Assembly (NCBI GenBank): GCA_002839245.1
Contig: PGXR01000062.1
Coordinates: 1 to 32,059 of the forward strand
From: Spirochaetae bacterium HGW-Spirochaetae-7
Lineage (GTDB): Bacteria; Spirochaetota; Spirochaetia; Treponematales; UBA12059
Direction: 5' to 3'
Length of the DNA: 32,059 bases
Shown here: positions 7,470 through 15,170 of the stretch, in pieces
How positions within the stretch are numbered: the stretch's first letter is position 1
Layout: the number at the start of each line of letters is the position of its first letter
Notes under the pieces: model-generated
Seen by the model: only the letters and a program-made list of their open reading frames with translations
The model's database searches: none
Told to the model about the DNA's origin: nothing
Program-made: the position numbers and the translations under genes

Positions 7470-8138
7470 ATGAAGACGACCATGACCGCGATTAAACCAT
7501 ACCCGGCCGCGCTGTTCGCCCTGGTGGCGCTCGCGGTCTTGATCGGGTGCAGTAGCGCCCCTGCCGAGGGTGCCGGTACCGACGCTTCGTCCGGAGCGAG
7601 CAAAGCCGGTGCCAACATGCCGTCCATCACGCAGGACATGGCACCGGTCCGAGGCGCCGGCACGGTGCTCGTGGTCTATTTCTCGCAAGGCAGCGCGACG
7701 AAACGGGTAGCCGAGGATCTCGCCGCGCTGCTCGGCGCCGACATCGAGCGCATCGTCGAGCAGAAGTCGCGCACCGGTTTCTTCGGCTTCATGGGCGCCG
7801 GCGCTGACTCTTCGCTGGGCAAGTCGACCCGGATCGATACGCCCGTCCACGATCCTGTTGCTTACGACGCCGTCGTCGTCTGTACGCCAGTCTGGTCGTG
7901 GCACTTGTCTCCCCCCGTGCGTACCTGGCTGGGCTTGTTCAAGGGCAAGTTGCCGCCACGATCGGTGTTCGTCACCGTATCCGGCGACACAGAGCCTGAA
8001 AAGATAGTCGCGATGATGGAAGAGGCATCGGGCGCGAAACCGGTCGCGTATGCCGGCTTTGCCGACCGGGATTTCGAACAGGTCAACCGCGAAGCTTACC
8101 TCGGAAAAATACGCGGGCTGGTCACCGGTTTGAACTGA
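7470..8138 (+). CDS. Flavodoxin-like lipoprotein
   Basis: A 222-aa protein with a lipoprotein signal peptide (hydrophobic helix ending in the lipobox LIGC, Cys at about residue 27) and a low-complexity Ala/Ser/Gly linker. A flavodoxin-fold domain follows: VLVVYFSQGSATKRVAEDLA is the beta1/phosphate-loop region that binds FMN phosphate, YDAVVVCTPVWSWHLSPPVR is the FMN-flanking loop, and SVFVTVSGDTEP a later strand. It would be an FMN redox protein anchored outside the inner membrane. The ATG at 7470 has GGAGG 9 bases upstream. Flavodoxins are usually cytoplasmic, so the lipobox is notable. The gene converges on the mutasome operon with only 13 bases between them, and no terminator is seen. Confidence 0.85.
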   Translation: MKTTMTAIKPYPAALFALVALAVLIGCSSAPAEGAGTDASSGASKAGANMPSITQDMAPVRGAGTVLVVYFSQGSATKRVAEDLAALLGADIERIVEQKSRTGFFGFMGAGADSSLGKSTRIDTPVHDPVAYDAVVVCTPVWSWHLSPPVRTWLGLFKGKLPPRSVFVTVSGDTEPEKIVAMMEEASGAKPVAYAGFADRDFEQVNREAYLGKIRGLVTGLN

Positions 8139-8151
8139 GGCGCACAACCCT

Positions 8152-8880
8152 TCAGTCGCCGGTCAGAGGAGAGAGGCTCCTGACCTCGACCGAAACCGCT
8201 CCCTGGTCGTCGCACACGAGTCCGCGGACGACGAGCGGTCTTGCCTCGAAGAGCAGGCGGCTGCAGCGGGCGTAGGTTTCGGGGAAGAGCACCGTCTCGT
8301 AGAGGGCCGTCTCGTCCTCGAGGCTGACGAAATCCATCACCAGGCCGCCTGAGGTGAGCACCTCCTTCTGGGTGACCGGCCAGCCGACCAGGGTGATTTG
8401 TCGGCCGACGTAGCGGGAGATGTCCTGAGCCAGGATGCGGTCGACGTACGCGACGGCCTGGCTCCAGAGGGCCAGCGGGTGGCGGTCGCGCAGGAAGCCC
8501 AGCGTCCCGAATTCGTCGTGCAGTTCTCTGTCGGTCCGCGAAGCAGGCAGCCCGGCCGGTCCCGGCCCGGCTGAAAGGCCGGCCCGGGCGACCGGCGGCG
8601 CGCGTCCGGGCTCGCCGAAAAGCAGGCCCTGCGAAGCCCCGTCCGCGCCTGGCGCCCCGCTGCCGGAGGCGACGGCGCACAGCAGCGCGCGGGCCTGGGA
8701 CGTACGGGGCAGGCCGCCGGCTATCCCGTCGAAGGCGCCGGCGGCTACGAGCGACACGAGTTCGTCCCTGACCGGCCTGCAACGGCGCGAGAAGTCGGCG
8801 ATGTCGGCGTAGGGTCCGTGGACCGCCCGCTCCAGGGCGATGGCGTCGGCCCCGGTCCGCGACAGGCCGGCAATGGCCAT
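8152..8880 (-). CDS. dnaE2: Error-prone DNA polymerase DnaE2, C-terminal part (HhH and OB fold)
   Basis: A 242-aa protein matching the end of DnaE2/ImuC. It opens with LMAIAGLSRTGADAIALERA, the hairpin-helix-hairpin region that in whole DnaE2 follows the finger domain. It then has HGPYADIADFSRRCRPVRDE and a Gly/Pro-rich linker with TDRELHDEFGTLGFLRDRHP, and ends in an OB-fold domain (ITLVGWPVTQKEVLTSGGLV, then ETALYETVLFPETYAR) for single-stranded DNA. Its ATG shares one base with the TGA of the upstream part (TGATG, 8882-8878), the same coupling style as elsewhere in this operon. About 35-50 residues normally found before the HhH region are absent from both parts. It is either a genuine split subunit or the result of a deletion with frameshift (or an assembly error). 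Confidence 0.8.
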   Translation of the reverse strand: MAIAGLSRTGADAIALERAVHGPYADIADFSRRCRPVRDELVSLVAAGAFDGIAGGLPRTSQARALLCAVASGSGAPGADGASQGLLFGEPGRAPPVARAGLSAGPGPAGLPASRTDRELHDEFGTLGFLRDRHPLALWSQAVAYVDRILAQDISRYVGRQITLVGWPVTQKEVLTSGGLVMDFVSLEDETALYETVLFPETYARCSRLLFEARPLVVRGLVCDDQGAVSVEVRSLSPLTGD

Positions 8881-11141
8881 CAGGCCGGCGACGACGGTAC
8901 CGCCCGCCGCGCCTCGCTGACGTAGGCCTGGGGCCGGTAGTAGCCGCCCTGGTTGGCCAGGACCGCCGCCATGAAAGCGGCGGGGTAGTGTACCCGCAGC
9001 CAGGCCGACTGGAACGACACCATCGCATACGAGGCGCTGTGCGGCTTGCAGAACGAGTAACCGTCGAACGACAGCAGCATGTCCCAGGCCGTCTCGGTCG
9101 TCGCCGCGTCCACGCCGTTCAGTTTGCAGCCGCCGAAGAAGCGGTCGCGGTATTCCGCCAGCTTGGCTGCGCCTGCCTTTTTTGAAATCACCTTGCGCAG
9201 GCGGTCGGCCTGGTCTTCGTCGAAGCCGGCCAGGGCGATGGCGACCTTCGACACGTCCTCCTGGTAGCAGACGATTCCGTACGTCTCGTCGAGTATTCCT
9301 TCAAGCCGCGGGTGTAGCGGTTCCCACGTCGCGCCCTTGAGACGGCGCACGTACTCGGCGATCAGCTTGTTGGCCGCCGGCCTTATCATCGAACTGTGTA
9401 TGACGATGTGGTCGAAGTCGCCGGCGCCCGTCTTTTTCTGCAGTTGCCGCATGGCCGGCGACTCGATGTAGAAGACTCCAATCGAATCGCCGCGGGCAAG
9501 CGCGGCCACCGTTTCAGTATCGTCGGCGGGGCGCCACAGCGTCTCGTCTATGTCGATGCCTTCGTCCCGCAGATTGGCCAGCGCGTCGCGTATCACCGCC
9601 AGAGACCGGTTCCCCAGGAGGTCGAGCTTGACGAGGCCGGCTGCCTCCGCGCCTTCCTTTTCCCAGGCCAGCAGCGGGAAGCCCTCGGCCGAGCGCTCGA
9701 CCGGGGCGTAGCGCCGAATCGGCCCGGGGGCGATCACGAGGCCGCCGCAATGCATCGACAGCCCCTTCGGCAGGCCTTCGATACGGCGGGCGACGGCCAG
9801 GATCTCGTCCCAGGGCGGATCGACGATGCCTCCGCCGTCGCCGTGTCCCGCCAGAGCGCGCTCCCTCCTCGATATCTCGCCGTCGGCGAAGCCGTAGGCC
9901 TTGGCCGTCTCGCGGAAGGCCGAGCGGGGCCGGAACATGTTGTGGTTGGCGACGCGGGCGCAGCGGTCGGCCCCGAAGCGCTCGATGACGGCTCGCATCA
10001 GCCCGGGACGTTCGTCCCAGGCAAAGTCGACGTCGATGTCCGGCGGGTCGGGGCGCGACAGGGTCAGGAAGCGCTCGAAGTACAGGTTGTACGCGATGGG
10101 GTCGACGTTGGTTATGCCCAGGGAGTACGCGACGATGGAGGCTGCGCCCGAGCCGCGGCCGCAGGTACGGCTGGCCATGGCGACGATGTCGTCCATCACC
10201 AGGAAATACGGCGCGAAGCCCTTGCGCCCGATGATGTCCAGTTCGTAGTCGATGCGCCCCATGACGGCGTCCGACAGCTCGCCGTAGCGCCGTTCAGCCC
10301 CGCTTATTACCCGTGAGCGGAGCTCGTCAGCCGGGCTTCCCCCGCTTTCGGCGCGATACTCGGGGAACACGAAGCCGTCGAAGACGGTATCGAAGGGGCA
10401 CAGCGTAGCCAGCTCGGCGGTGGCGGCGAGAGCCTCGGGCCAGGACCGCAGCCGCCGCTCGAAGTCGGCCGACGGCAGGAAGAGCCCCCCGTCGGGTGCG
10501 CCCGGAGCGCCGCCACAGGCGATGTCGCCTTCGGCCAGGTTGCCGACGGTCTTGCCCAGGGCCATCGCGCGCAGCGCCGCGTGCGTGGCGCGGTCTTCCG
10601 GGTCGAGGAAGGTCGCGTCGTCTACGGCGAGCAGGGGAAGCCCGAGCCGCCTGGCCTCGCGGACGGCCGACACCGACGAAGGCGTGACCGCGGCGTACAG
10701 GGAGGGCACGCGGCCGGCCAGGGACGCGAGGACGTACGGCGAGTCGGTAGCCAGCACGAGGCCGGCCGCGTCGCCTTGCAGCGCGGAGACAAGGTCGAAA
10801 CCGCCTGACTCGCCCGCCGTCACGGCAGCCTTGGCGGCCGAAAGGCATTCGCAGAGCCGCGAGAAACCGGCACGGTTGCGCACGAACGCGAATACCCGGC
10901 CGCCCTTTCCGTCGCCGGCCGGCTGGCCGCCGCCGACGCTCAGCTCGGAACCGATGATAGGCTTGAGGCCCGCCTCGCGCGCCGCCTCGACGATGGCATG
11001 GAGGCCATACAGGTTGTCCCTGTCGCATATCGAGACGGCGCGGGCCCCGTACGAGATGGCCCGCGCGCATATGTCCGCCGGGCTCCGCGTGCCGTACATC
11101 AACGAGTAGGCGGAGCGCAGGCCCGCGCGGACGCCGGTCAC
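8880..11141 (-). CDS. dnaE2: Error-prone DNA polymerase DnaE2 (ImuC), catalytic part, split before the HhH domain
   Basis: A 753-aa protein starting at GTG 11141, which overlaps the imuB stop (GTGA). In order: a PHP domain (from about residue 9) with DRDN at about 40-43 in place of the usual TDHD or TDHN, so its metal site looks degraded; the polymerase palm with PDIDVDF at about 367-373 giving two catalytic Asp, and KLDLLG giving the third at about 507; and the finger region ending LANQGGYYRPQAYVSEARRA. The frame then ends VPSSPA-stop, while the next frame continues into the C-terminal part after a TGATG overlap. All three catalytic Asp are present, so it could be active. DnaE2 is the translesion polymerase that works with ImuB in mutagenic repair. 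A whole DnaE2 is usually a little over 1000 aa; the two parts total 995. Confidence 0.9.
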   Translation of the reverse strand: MTGVRAGLRSAYSLMYGTRSPADICARAISYGARAVSICDRDNLYGLHAIVEAAREAGLKPIIGSELSVGGGQPAGDGKGGRVFAFVRNRAGFSRLCECLSAAKAAVTAGESGGFDLVSALQGDAAGLVLATDSPYVLASLAGRVPSLYAAVTPSSVSAVREARRLGLPLLAVDDATFLDPEDRATHAALRAMALGKTVGNLAEGDIACGGAPGAPDGGLFLPSADFERRLRSWPEALAATAELATLCPFDTVFDGFVFPEYRAESGGSPADELRSRVISGAERRYGELSDAVMGRIDYELDIIGRKGFAPYFLVMDDIVAMASRTCGRGSGAASIVAYSLGITNVDPIAYNLYFERFLTLSRPDPPDIDVDFAWDERPGLMRAVIERFGADRCARVANHNMFRPRSAFRETAKAYGFADGEISRRERALAGHGDGGGIVDPPWDEILAVARRIEGLPKGLSMHCGGLVIAPGPIRRYAPVERSAEGFPLLAWEKEGAEAAGLVKLDLLGNRSLAVIRDALANLRDEGIDIDETLWRPADDTETVAALARGDSIGVFYIESPAMRQLQKKTGAGDFDHIVIHSSMIRPAANKLIAEYVRRLKGATWEPLHPRLEGILDETYGIVCYQEDVSKVAIALAGFDEDQADRLRKVISKKAGAAKLAEYRDRFFGGCKLNGVDAATTETAWDMLLSFDGYSFCKPHSASYAMVSFQSAWLRVHYPAAFMAAVLANQGGYYRPQAYVSEARRAVPSSPA

Positions 11142-12388
11142 CCGGGGCCGCCTGTTCGGCTGGCACCGCCGGCATGGCTGACAACGCCTGTACTGCGGAA
11201 AACCTCCCGGCTCGGGACGATGGCGCAGGCCCGCGTGACGGCAGCGGGGCCGAAGCGCGTCCTCGACCTGTCGACGGCCGCCTGCAGCCGCGCCAGCTTT
11301 CCCGGGCCTTCCGGGACGAAGAGGTCGGGTTCCCGCCGCGCCGGGGACAGCGCGGACAGTTCCAGTGCGAGCGCCCGCAGCCGCACCCTGCGCGTGGCGG
11401 CCCGGGCAAAGGTCCGGTCGGCGGCGGCCAGCAGTTCGGCGTCGAGGACCCACGGCGAGCGGGGCCGCTCGGATGCCTCGGCGCGGCAGCCGTCGGCATA
11501 CTGCACGACGACCAGGAGGCGCCCGGCGGCCAGCAGCGAGCGCCTGAGCTCGAGGCCGGCGTCTTCGGCGGCAGCGACGAGCGCGGCCCTGATGGCGCGC
11601 GCGTCTATTTCGTCCGAGCCGAAGTCGACCCTGCGCCGTATGGCGCGTTCTCCGAGGCCGCCGCGCGCGACCGGGGTGGGATCGATGCCGAGCGCGGCAT
11701 CCCTGAGCGCCAGAGCGCGCTTGCCGAACAGGGCCACCGCCTCGAAATCGGACAGCGACGCGAGCTGGCCAATTTCCTGGATGCCGGCCACCGACAGCAC
11801 GCGGCTTATGGCGGGCCCGACGCCGGGCAGCAGGGCCGCGTCCTGCGGCGACATGAAGGCCGCCTCGTCGCCGCGCCTCACGTACGCCACGCCGGCAGGC
11901 CGGATGCTCCGCGCAGCGACCTTGGCCACGAGCATGTTGGCGGCGACCGACACCGTGGGCTCGAGGCCCAGGCTGTCTACCATCTCGTTGCGGATGCGGA
12001 CCGCGCAGTCTATCGCCGCGCCGAAGATCCGCCCGGTGCCCGCCAGGTCCAGGAAGAGGTGGCCGCCGGAATCGTCCTGGACCAGAGGCGCCCAGCGCCC
12101 GGCTATGCGCACCATCGCCGACTCGGCACGGGCGCAGGAAACGGGGTCCGGCGGCATGACGAGCAGGCCGGGGACGTGCCTTTCCGCCGCGGCCAGGCTC
12201 ATGCCCACGGCCAGCCCCGCCTCCCGCGCCCCGCGCGACAGGCCGAGCACGATGGCCCTGGCCGCGGAGGCGGCTCCCGCGATCACGAAGGGCCTGCCGG
12301 CGAGTCCCCGGTCGGCCGCGACCGCGACGGCGGCCTGGAAGTCCACGACGTTCAGGTGGACGACGCTACTGGCGGCGACGACGCTCAT
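11138..12388 (-). CDS. imuB: ImuB, inactive Y-family polymerase of the mutasome
   Basis: A 416-aa Y-family polymerase homologue. The usual first acid motif (HVDMD) reads HLNVVD at residues 11-16, and the usual SIDEAYLD motif reads GGHLFLDLAGT, so the catalytic carboxylates are missing, as is known for ImuB. The palm/finger (CARAESAMVRIAGRWAPLV), the thumb HhH (LLPGVGPAISRVLSVAGIQE) and a little-finger domain are present. REPDLFVPEG near the C-terminus resembles a beta-clamp-binding QLDLF-type motif. ImuB is the hub that brings DnaE2 to the clamp. The ATG (12388) overlaps the DUF72 stop (ATGA) and its own stop overlaps the DnaE2 GTG. No imuA/SulA-like gene is nearby. Confidence 0.88.
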   Translation of the reverse strand: MSVVAASSVVHLNVVDFQAAVAVAADRGLAGRPFVIAGAASAARAIVLGLSRGAREAGLAVGMSLAAAERHVPGLLVMPPDPVSCARAESAMVRIAGRWAPLVQDDSGGHLFLDLAGTGRIFGAAIDCAVRIRNEMVDSLGLEPTVSVAANMLVAKVAARSIRPAGVAYVRRGDEAAFMSPQDAALLPGVGPAISRVLSVAGIQEIGQLASLSDFEAVALFGKRALALRDAALGIDPTPVARGGLGERAIRRRVDFGSDEIDARAIRAALVAAAEDAGLELRRSLLAAGRLLVVVQYADGCRAEASERPRSPWVLDAELLAAADRTFARAATRRVRLRALALELSALSPARREPDLFVPEGPGKLARLQAAVDRSRTRFGPAAVTRACAIVPSREVFRSTGVVSHAGGASRTGGPG

Positions 12389-13245
12389 TGCGGGTCTGCC
12401 GGCGCCGACGCTACCGGCGTCGATAACGCGTCTACTGACGCGAACGCGTCTACTGACGCGAAGCCCGAGCGCGCCAGGATGGCGGTGAAGGTCTCCGCGT
12501 TCCTGACCGCCTGCCCGCGCCGGTGGTTGTTGAAGTAGACGAGCACCGTGTCGGCACGGGACGCGATGCCCCGCACCCGGCCAGCCCAGGCTTCCAGTTC
12601 CTCGTCGGAATACAGGTAGTCGTAGCGGGCGGCGGCGTCGGAGCCCCACCAGTCCCTGGCGTTGCGGCCGTGGAAGCGTATGTAGGCGACCGGCGCGGTC
12701 ACCACGTCGATGACGGGCGGCAGGCCCCTGAGCTCGGGCATGTCGAGAGACGCTACGGCGACAGAGCGGGCGCGGAGCGCGTCGAACACGCGGTTGTTGT
12801 ACCATTCGTGGTTGCGGAACTCCACGGCCAGGGGCAGGCTCCCGAGTTCTCCCAGGAGCGCGTCCAGGTAGCGCCTCGAGTCGACCTCGTAGTGGAACGA
12901 GTAGGGAAACTGCAGCAGAGCAGCCTTGAGGCGGCCCGCCTCCAGGAGCGGCTCGAGGGCGGCGGCGAAGGTGCGCGCCGCGTCCTTCCAGGCCGCGCTT
13001 TCGATGCGGTGGGTCAGCGCCTCGTTGGCCTTGACCGAGAACGACAGCGCCGGCCCCGCCTCGACGGCGAGCCTGCCGAGCTGGGCGGCTGTCGGCATCC
13101 GGTAATAGGAGAAATTGAGCTCGACCGTGGGGAACATCGCCGCGTAGCGCGCCAGGAAGTCTTCCCGCGCCGTTCCCTCGGGATAGACCGGCCCGACCCA
13201 TTCGAGATAGCTGTAGCCCGACGTACCGACGAGTATCGTTCCCAT
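12385..13245 (-). CDS. DUF72 (YecE-like) protein, first gene of the mutasome operon
   Basis: A 286-aa TIM-barrel-like DUF72 protein. It opens MGTILVGTSGYSYLEWVG, the family's usual start, followed by FPTVELNFSYYRMP, SFSVKANEALTHRI, LPLAVEFRNHEWYN and ADTVLVYFNNHRRGQAVRNA, all family hallmarks. Its biochemical role is not known. Being the first gene of a coupled DUF72-imuB-dnaE2 operon suggests a link to DNA damage, which is inference. The C-terminal tail carries two copies of FASVDA from an 18-bp duplication. The ATG is fixed by the family start and by a promoter whose -10 box ends 6 bases before it, giving a leaderless mRNA. Confidence 0.88.
   Translation of the reverse strand: MGTILVGTSGYSYLEWVGPVYPEGTAREDFLARYAAMFPTVELNFSYYRMPTAAQLGRLAVEAGPALSFSVKANEALTHRIESAAWKDAARTFAAALEPLLEAGRLKAALLQFPYSFHYEVDSRRYLDALLGELGSLPLAVEFRNHEWYNNRVFDALRARSVAVASLDMPELRGLPPVIDVVTAPVAYIRFHGRNARDWWGSDAAARYDYLYSDEELEAWAGRVRGIASRADTVLVYFNNHRRGQAVRNAETFTAILARSGFASVDAFASVDALSTPVASAPADPQ
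12426..12461 (-). repeat. 18-bp tandem duplication in the DUF72 tail
   Basis: Two identical 18-bp units (acgcgtctactgacgcga on the plus strand), each containing the inverted repeat CGCGTC-TACT-GACGCG. They encode FASVDA twice. Each unit could fold into a hairpin in the mRNA about 40-70 bases before the imuB start. Confidence 0.85.
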
Positions 13246-13251
13246 GCTTCG

Positions 13252-13280
13252 ATTATACTATACGGATGTTAAGCAGACAA
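13252..13280 (-). promoter_or_regulatory. Leaderless promoter of the DUF72-imuB-dnaE2 operon
   Basis: On the minus strand, TTGTCT (13280-13275), a 17-base spacer and TATAAT (13257-13252), then 6 bases to ATG 13245. Transcription would begin at or next to the A of ATG. No CTGT-N8-ACAG or GAAC-N4-GTTC LexA-type box was seen here. Confidence 0.7.
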
Positions 13281-13298
13281 GGTTGATTCCATGGTCGT

Positions 13299-13310
13299 AC
13301 CACCTGTGGT
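13299..13310. repeat. 12-bp palindrome upstream of the mutasome promoter
   Basis: ACCAC-CT-GTGGT, about 20 bases upstream of the -35 box. It may be an operator. The surrounding 13311-13445 shows no convincing gene. Confidence 0.3.
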
Positions 13311-13445
13311 GACGCCTCTTGCCCGGAGCCATCATAGCAAATATCATTGGTTGCAGGGGTACTGCCATGGATACGACTGAAGGGGTGGCCGCTTTCCGTC
13401 CGTTCCTCCGCCGGGAACCTCGCCCTCCGCGCCGTCTGGCTTTAT

Positions 13446-13560
13446 TAGTTCATCGAAGCTTGCATCTTTCAATATTCGACACCGCCAGGAGCGGTTATTC
13501 GAGGCCAGCCATACAAGGGGCGGTGGTGTTGGACGCCGAGATGCAAGCTTCGATGAACTA
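13446..13560. mobile_element. 115-bp MITE-like inverted-repeat element
   Basis: Positions 13446-13467 and 13539-13560 are perfect 22-bp inverted repeats, each with a central AAGCTT. Between them are 71 bases with a nested CACCGCC/GGCGGTG pair. The ends read TA-GTTCATCG and CGATGAAC-TA, as expected if a 111-bp element with 20-bp terminal repeats had inserted into a TA dinucleotide (IS630/Tc1-mariner style target). It carries no transposase. It starts 2 bases after the stop of the FAD enzyme gene, so it could instead act as a large transcript-end hairpin for that operon, although no T-run follows. Confidence 0.6.
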
Positions 13561-13562
13561 TG

Positions 13563-15170
13563 CTAGCTTTTCCCCCGACTCGCCTTGATGGCGTCGGCTG
13601 CATACCAGCCGGTAAGGATCGCCGTGGGGATGCCTGCGGGGCTGTATGCCCACTGGCCGGCCTGGAGTATGTCCTTCATGGGAGTCAGTACCGATTCAGG
13701 GATCTTCAAGAGATCGTGGACCGCGGGTGACGGCTGCTCGAATGTCCACCCGGTGATCCCCCCTTCAGAGTTGCCGTAAACCCTCTCTATGCTCAAGGGG
13801 GAGGATGAGAAGCGGAGCGACAACCGGTCCTTGAGGCCGGGGAATGGGGCTTGGTCCAGGACCCGCACAATGCAGTCCTCGACGAGCGTCTTGAACTCTT
13901 CGTACCATCCCGCATCGAAAACGGAGCGAACGAGATCGTAGGAAAGGAGGAAGCTGACGATAAGGCCCGTCTTCCCCTCCGGAGACAGGCTCGGATCCCG
14001 CAGGGAGGGAATGGATATTTCATAGGTCGTCAGGGCGCAATATTTTTCCACCCAGGTGCGGACCCGTTCTTTGGACACCGTCTTTCCGGCCGACAGTAGT
14101 TGTCCAAGCTCGGAACGATGCGTCTCGCCCAGGCCTTCCCGGGACGGCGTATAGAAGAGGTGCCCGTTCGTTGTCGCGGCAAAGTCAGCCGGCGGCCTGT
14201 CGACTCCCATGTACACGGTAAAGACAGAATCACCGCCGTGACCGGCGAAAACCCTGCTCGACTCCGCTTCTATCCTCCGTGTCGCTTCGTCGCCCAGGCC
14301 GTCCAGCTCGAGATTCCTGTACAATGCCTTCAAATCCGCGCACCAGATGAGTTTGTCGTACCGATAGATAGTGCCGTTTCCATCCGTCGCCGTATTCTTC
14401 GATGGGCTGACCGAGGTGATTTCTGTTTTCAGCAGGATCTCGCCGCCGGATTCAAGCACTTTACGGGAGAGTTTCTCCGAAAGCTTCCCGGTCCCGCCCT
14501 TGGGATAGAGGTAATCGAGGTAAACGAAAAAATAACCCAACGCGAAGAAGCTTGGTGTATTCTTGAAAAAATGCTGATCCACGATATCGGCAAGGGAACG
14601 ATTCGTCGTGAGCCTTTCCAGATACCGTTCGATCGGCTCGTCCATCCTGTTCATTCTATAAACCGCGAGAAGGAACCTGCCCAGCCAAGGCAACAGCTCC
14701 TTCACGATGTACTTCGTGTCGGTTCTGAAATTCTTGAAGACGGGGTTGTCGAAACCATAGATGACGCGCATTTCCCGCATGACGCCGTGTATCGCCCGGA
14801 TGATCCTGCGTATGTCGGCCATGTTCCCCGGATAGAGCGACTCGAGATGCTTCCGGTATTCTTCGATGCCGTTTTTCGAGTCCATGCCCAGGATTTTCGA
14901 CTCGATTCCGATGGAAACCGGGCTTTCCAGAAGCTCCAGCTCGATACCAAGATCATGAAGCATCGGTCGTATGACGCCCGCGTTCTCGATGGACCGGGCT
15001 CCGGCATCGAAGACAAAGCCATCTCGGCGGAACGAATTCAGCAAGCCGCCGCAGTTTTCATTCTTCTCGACCAGCAAGACGGAGTATCCCGCCCTTGACA
15101 GGTATGCCGCCGCGGAAAGACCGGCCAGTCCGGCGCCCGCAATCAGAACCTGGCAATGTCTTTCGCTCAC
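13563..15170 (-). CDS. FAD-dependent phytoene desaturase/retinol saturase-like oxidoreductase
   Basis: A 535-aa enzyme of the CrtI/RetSat-type amine-oxidoreductase superfamily. The N-terminal Rossmann motif VLIAGAGLAGLSAAAYLSRA and VEKNENCGGLLNSFRRDGF bind FAD. LDYLYPKGGTGKLSEKLSRK is the typical family segment, and the C-terminal GWTFEQPSP and YSPAGIPTAILTGWYAADAI complete the FAD site. It probably adds or removes hydrogen on a polyene or long-chain lipid substrate; the exact substrate cannot be read. It starts at GTG 15170, overlapping the stop of the SDR gene (GTGA), so the two act in one pathway. G+C is clearly lower than in the flanking operons, which suggests transfer. Confidence 0.85.
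   Translation of the reverse strand: MSERHCQVLIAGAGLAGLSAAAYLSRAGYSVLLVEKNENCGGLLNSFRRDGFVFDAGARSIENAGVIRPMLHDLGIELELLESPVSIGIESKILGMDSKNGIEEYRKHLESLYPGNMADIRRIIRAIHGVMREMRVIYGFDNPVFKNFRTDTKYIVKELLPWLGRFLLAVYRMNRMDEPIERYLERLTTNRSLADIVDQHFFKNTPSFFALGYFFVYLDYLYPKGGTGKLSEKLSRKVLESGGEILLKTEITSVSPSKNTATDGNGTIYRYDKLIWCADLKALYRNLELDGLGDEATRRIEAESSRVFAGHGGDSVFTVYMGVDRPPADFAATTNGHLFYTPSREGLGETHRSELGQLLSAGKTVSKERVRTWVEKYCALTTYEISIPSLRDPSLSPEGKTGLIVSFLLSYDLVRSVFDAGWYEEFKTLVEDCIVRVLDQAPFPGLKDRLSLRFSSSPLSIERVYGNSEGGITGWTFEQPSPAVHDLLKIPESVLTPMKDILQAGQWAYSPAGIPTAILTGWYAADAIKASRGKS

Noticed and set aside
9396..10316. 306-aa frame on the plus strand
   Set aside because: Antisense shadow of the DnaE2 palm region.
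10998..12538. Overlapping 450-500 aa frames on the plus strand
   Set aside because: High-GC antisense shadows of dnaE2, imuB and DUF72, rich in Arg, Ala, Ser and Pro.
13246..13320. LexA box before the mutasome operon
   Set aside because: No CTGT-N8-ACAG or GAAC-N4-GTTC site seen. SOS control cannot be claimed from this sequence.
13446..13560. Integron attC site
   Set aside because: The arms lack the GTTRRRY and RYYYAAC core boxes, and the arms are perfectly paired without the extrahelical bases typical of attC.
13319..13588. 89-aa plus-strand frame
   Set aside because: It crosses the whole inverted-repeat element, has no ribosome site and no protein-like pattern.
14100..15098. 332-aa frame on the plus strand
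   Set aside because: Antisense shadow of the FAD enzyme, which has clear Rossmann and C-terminal FAD motifs on the minus strand.
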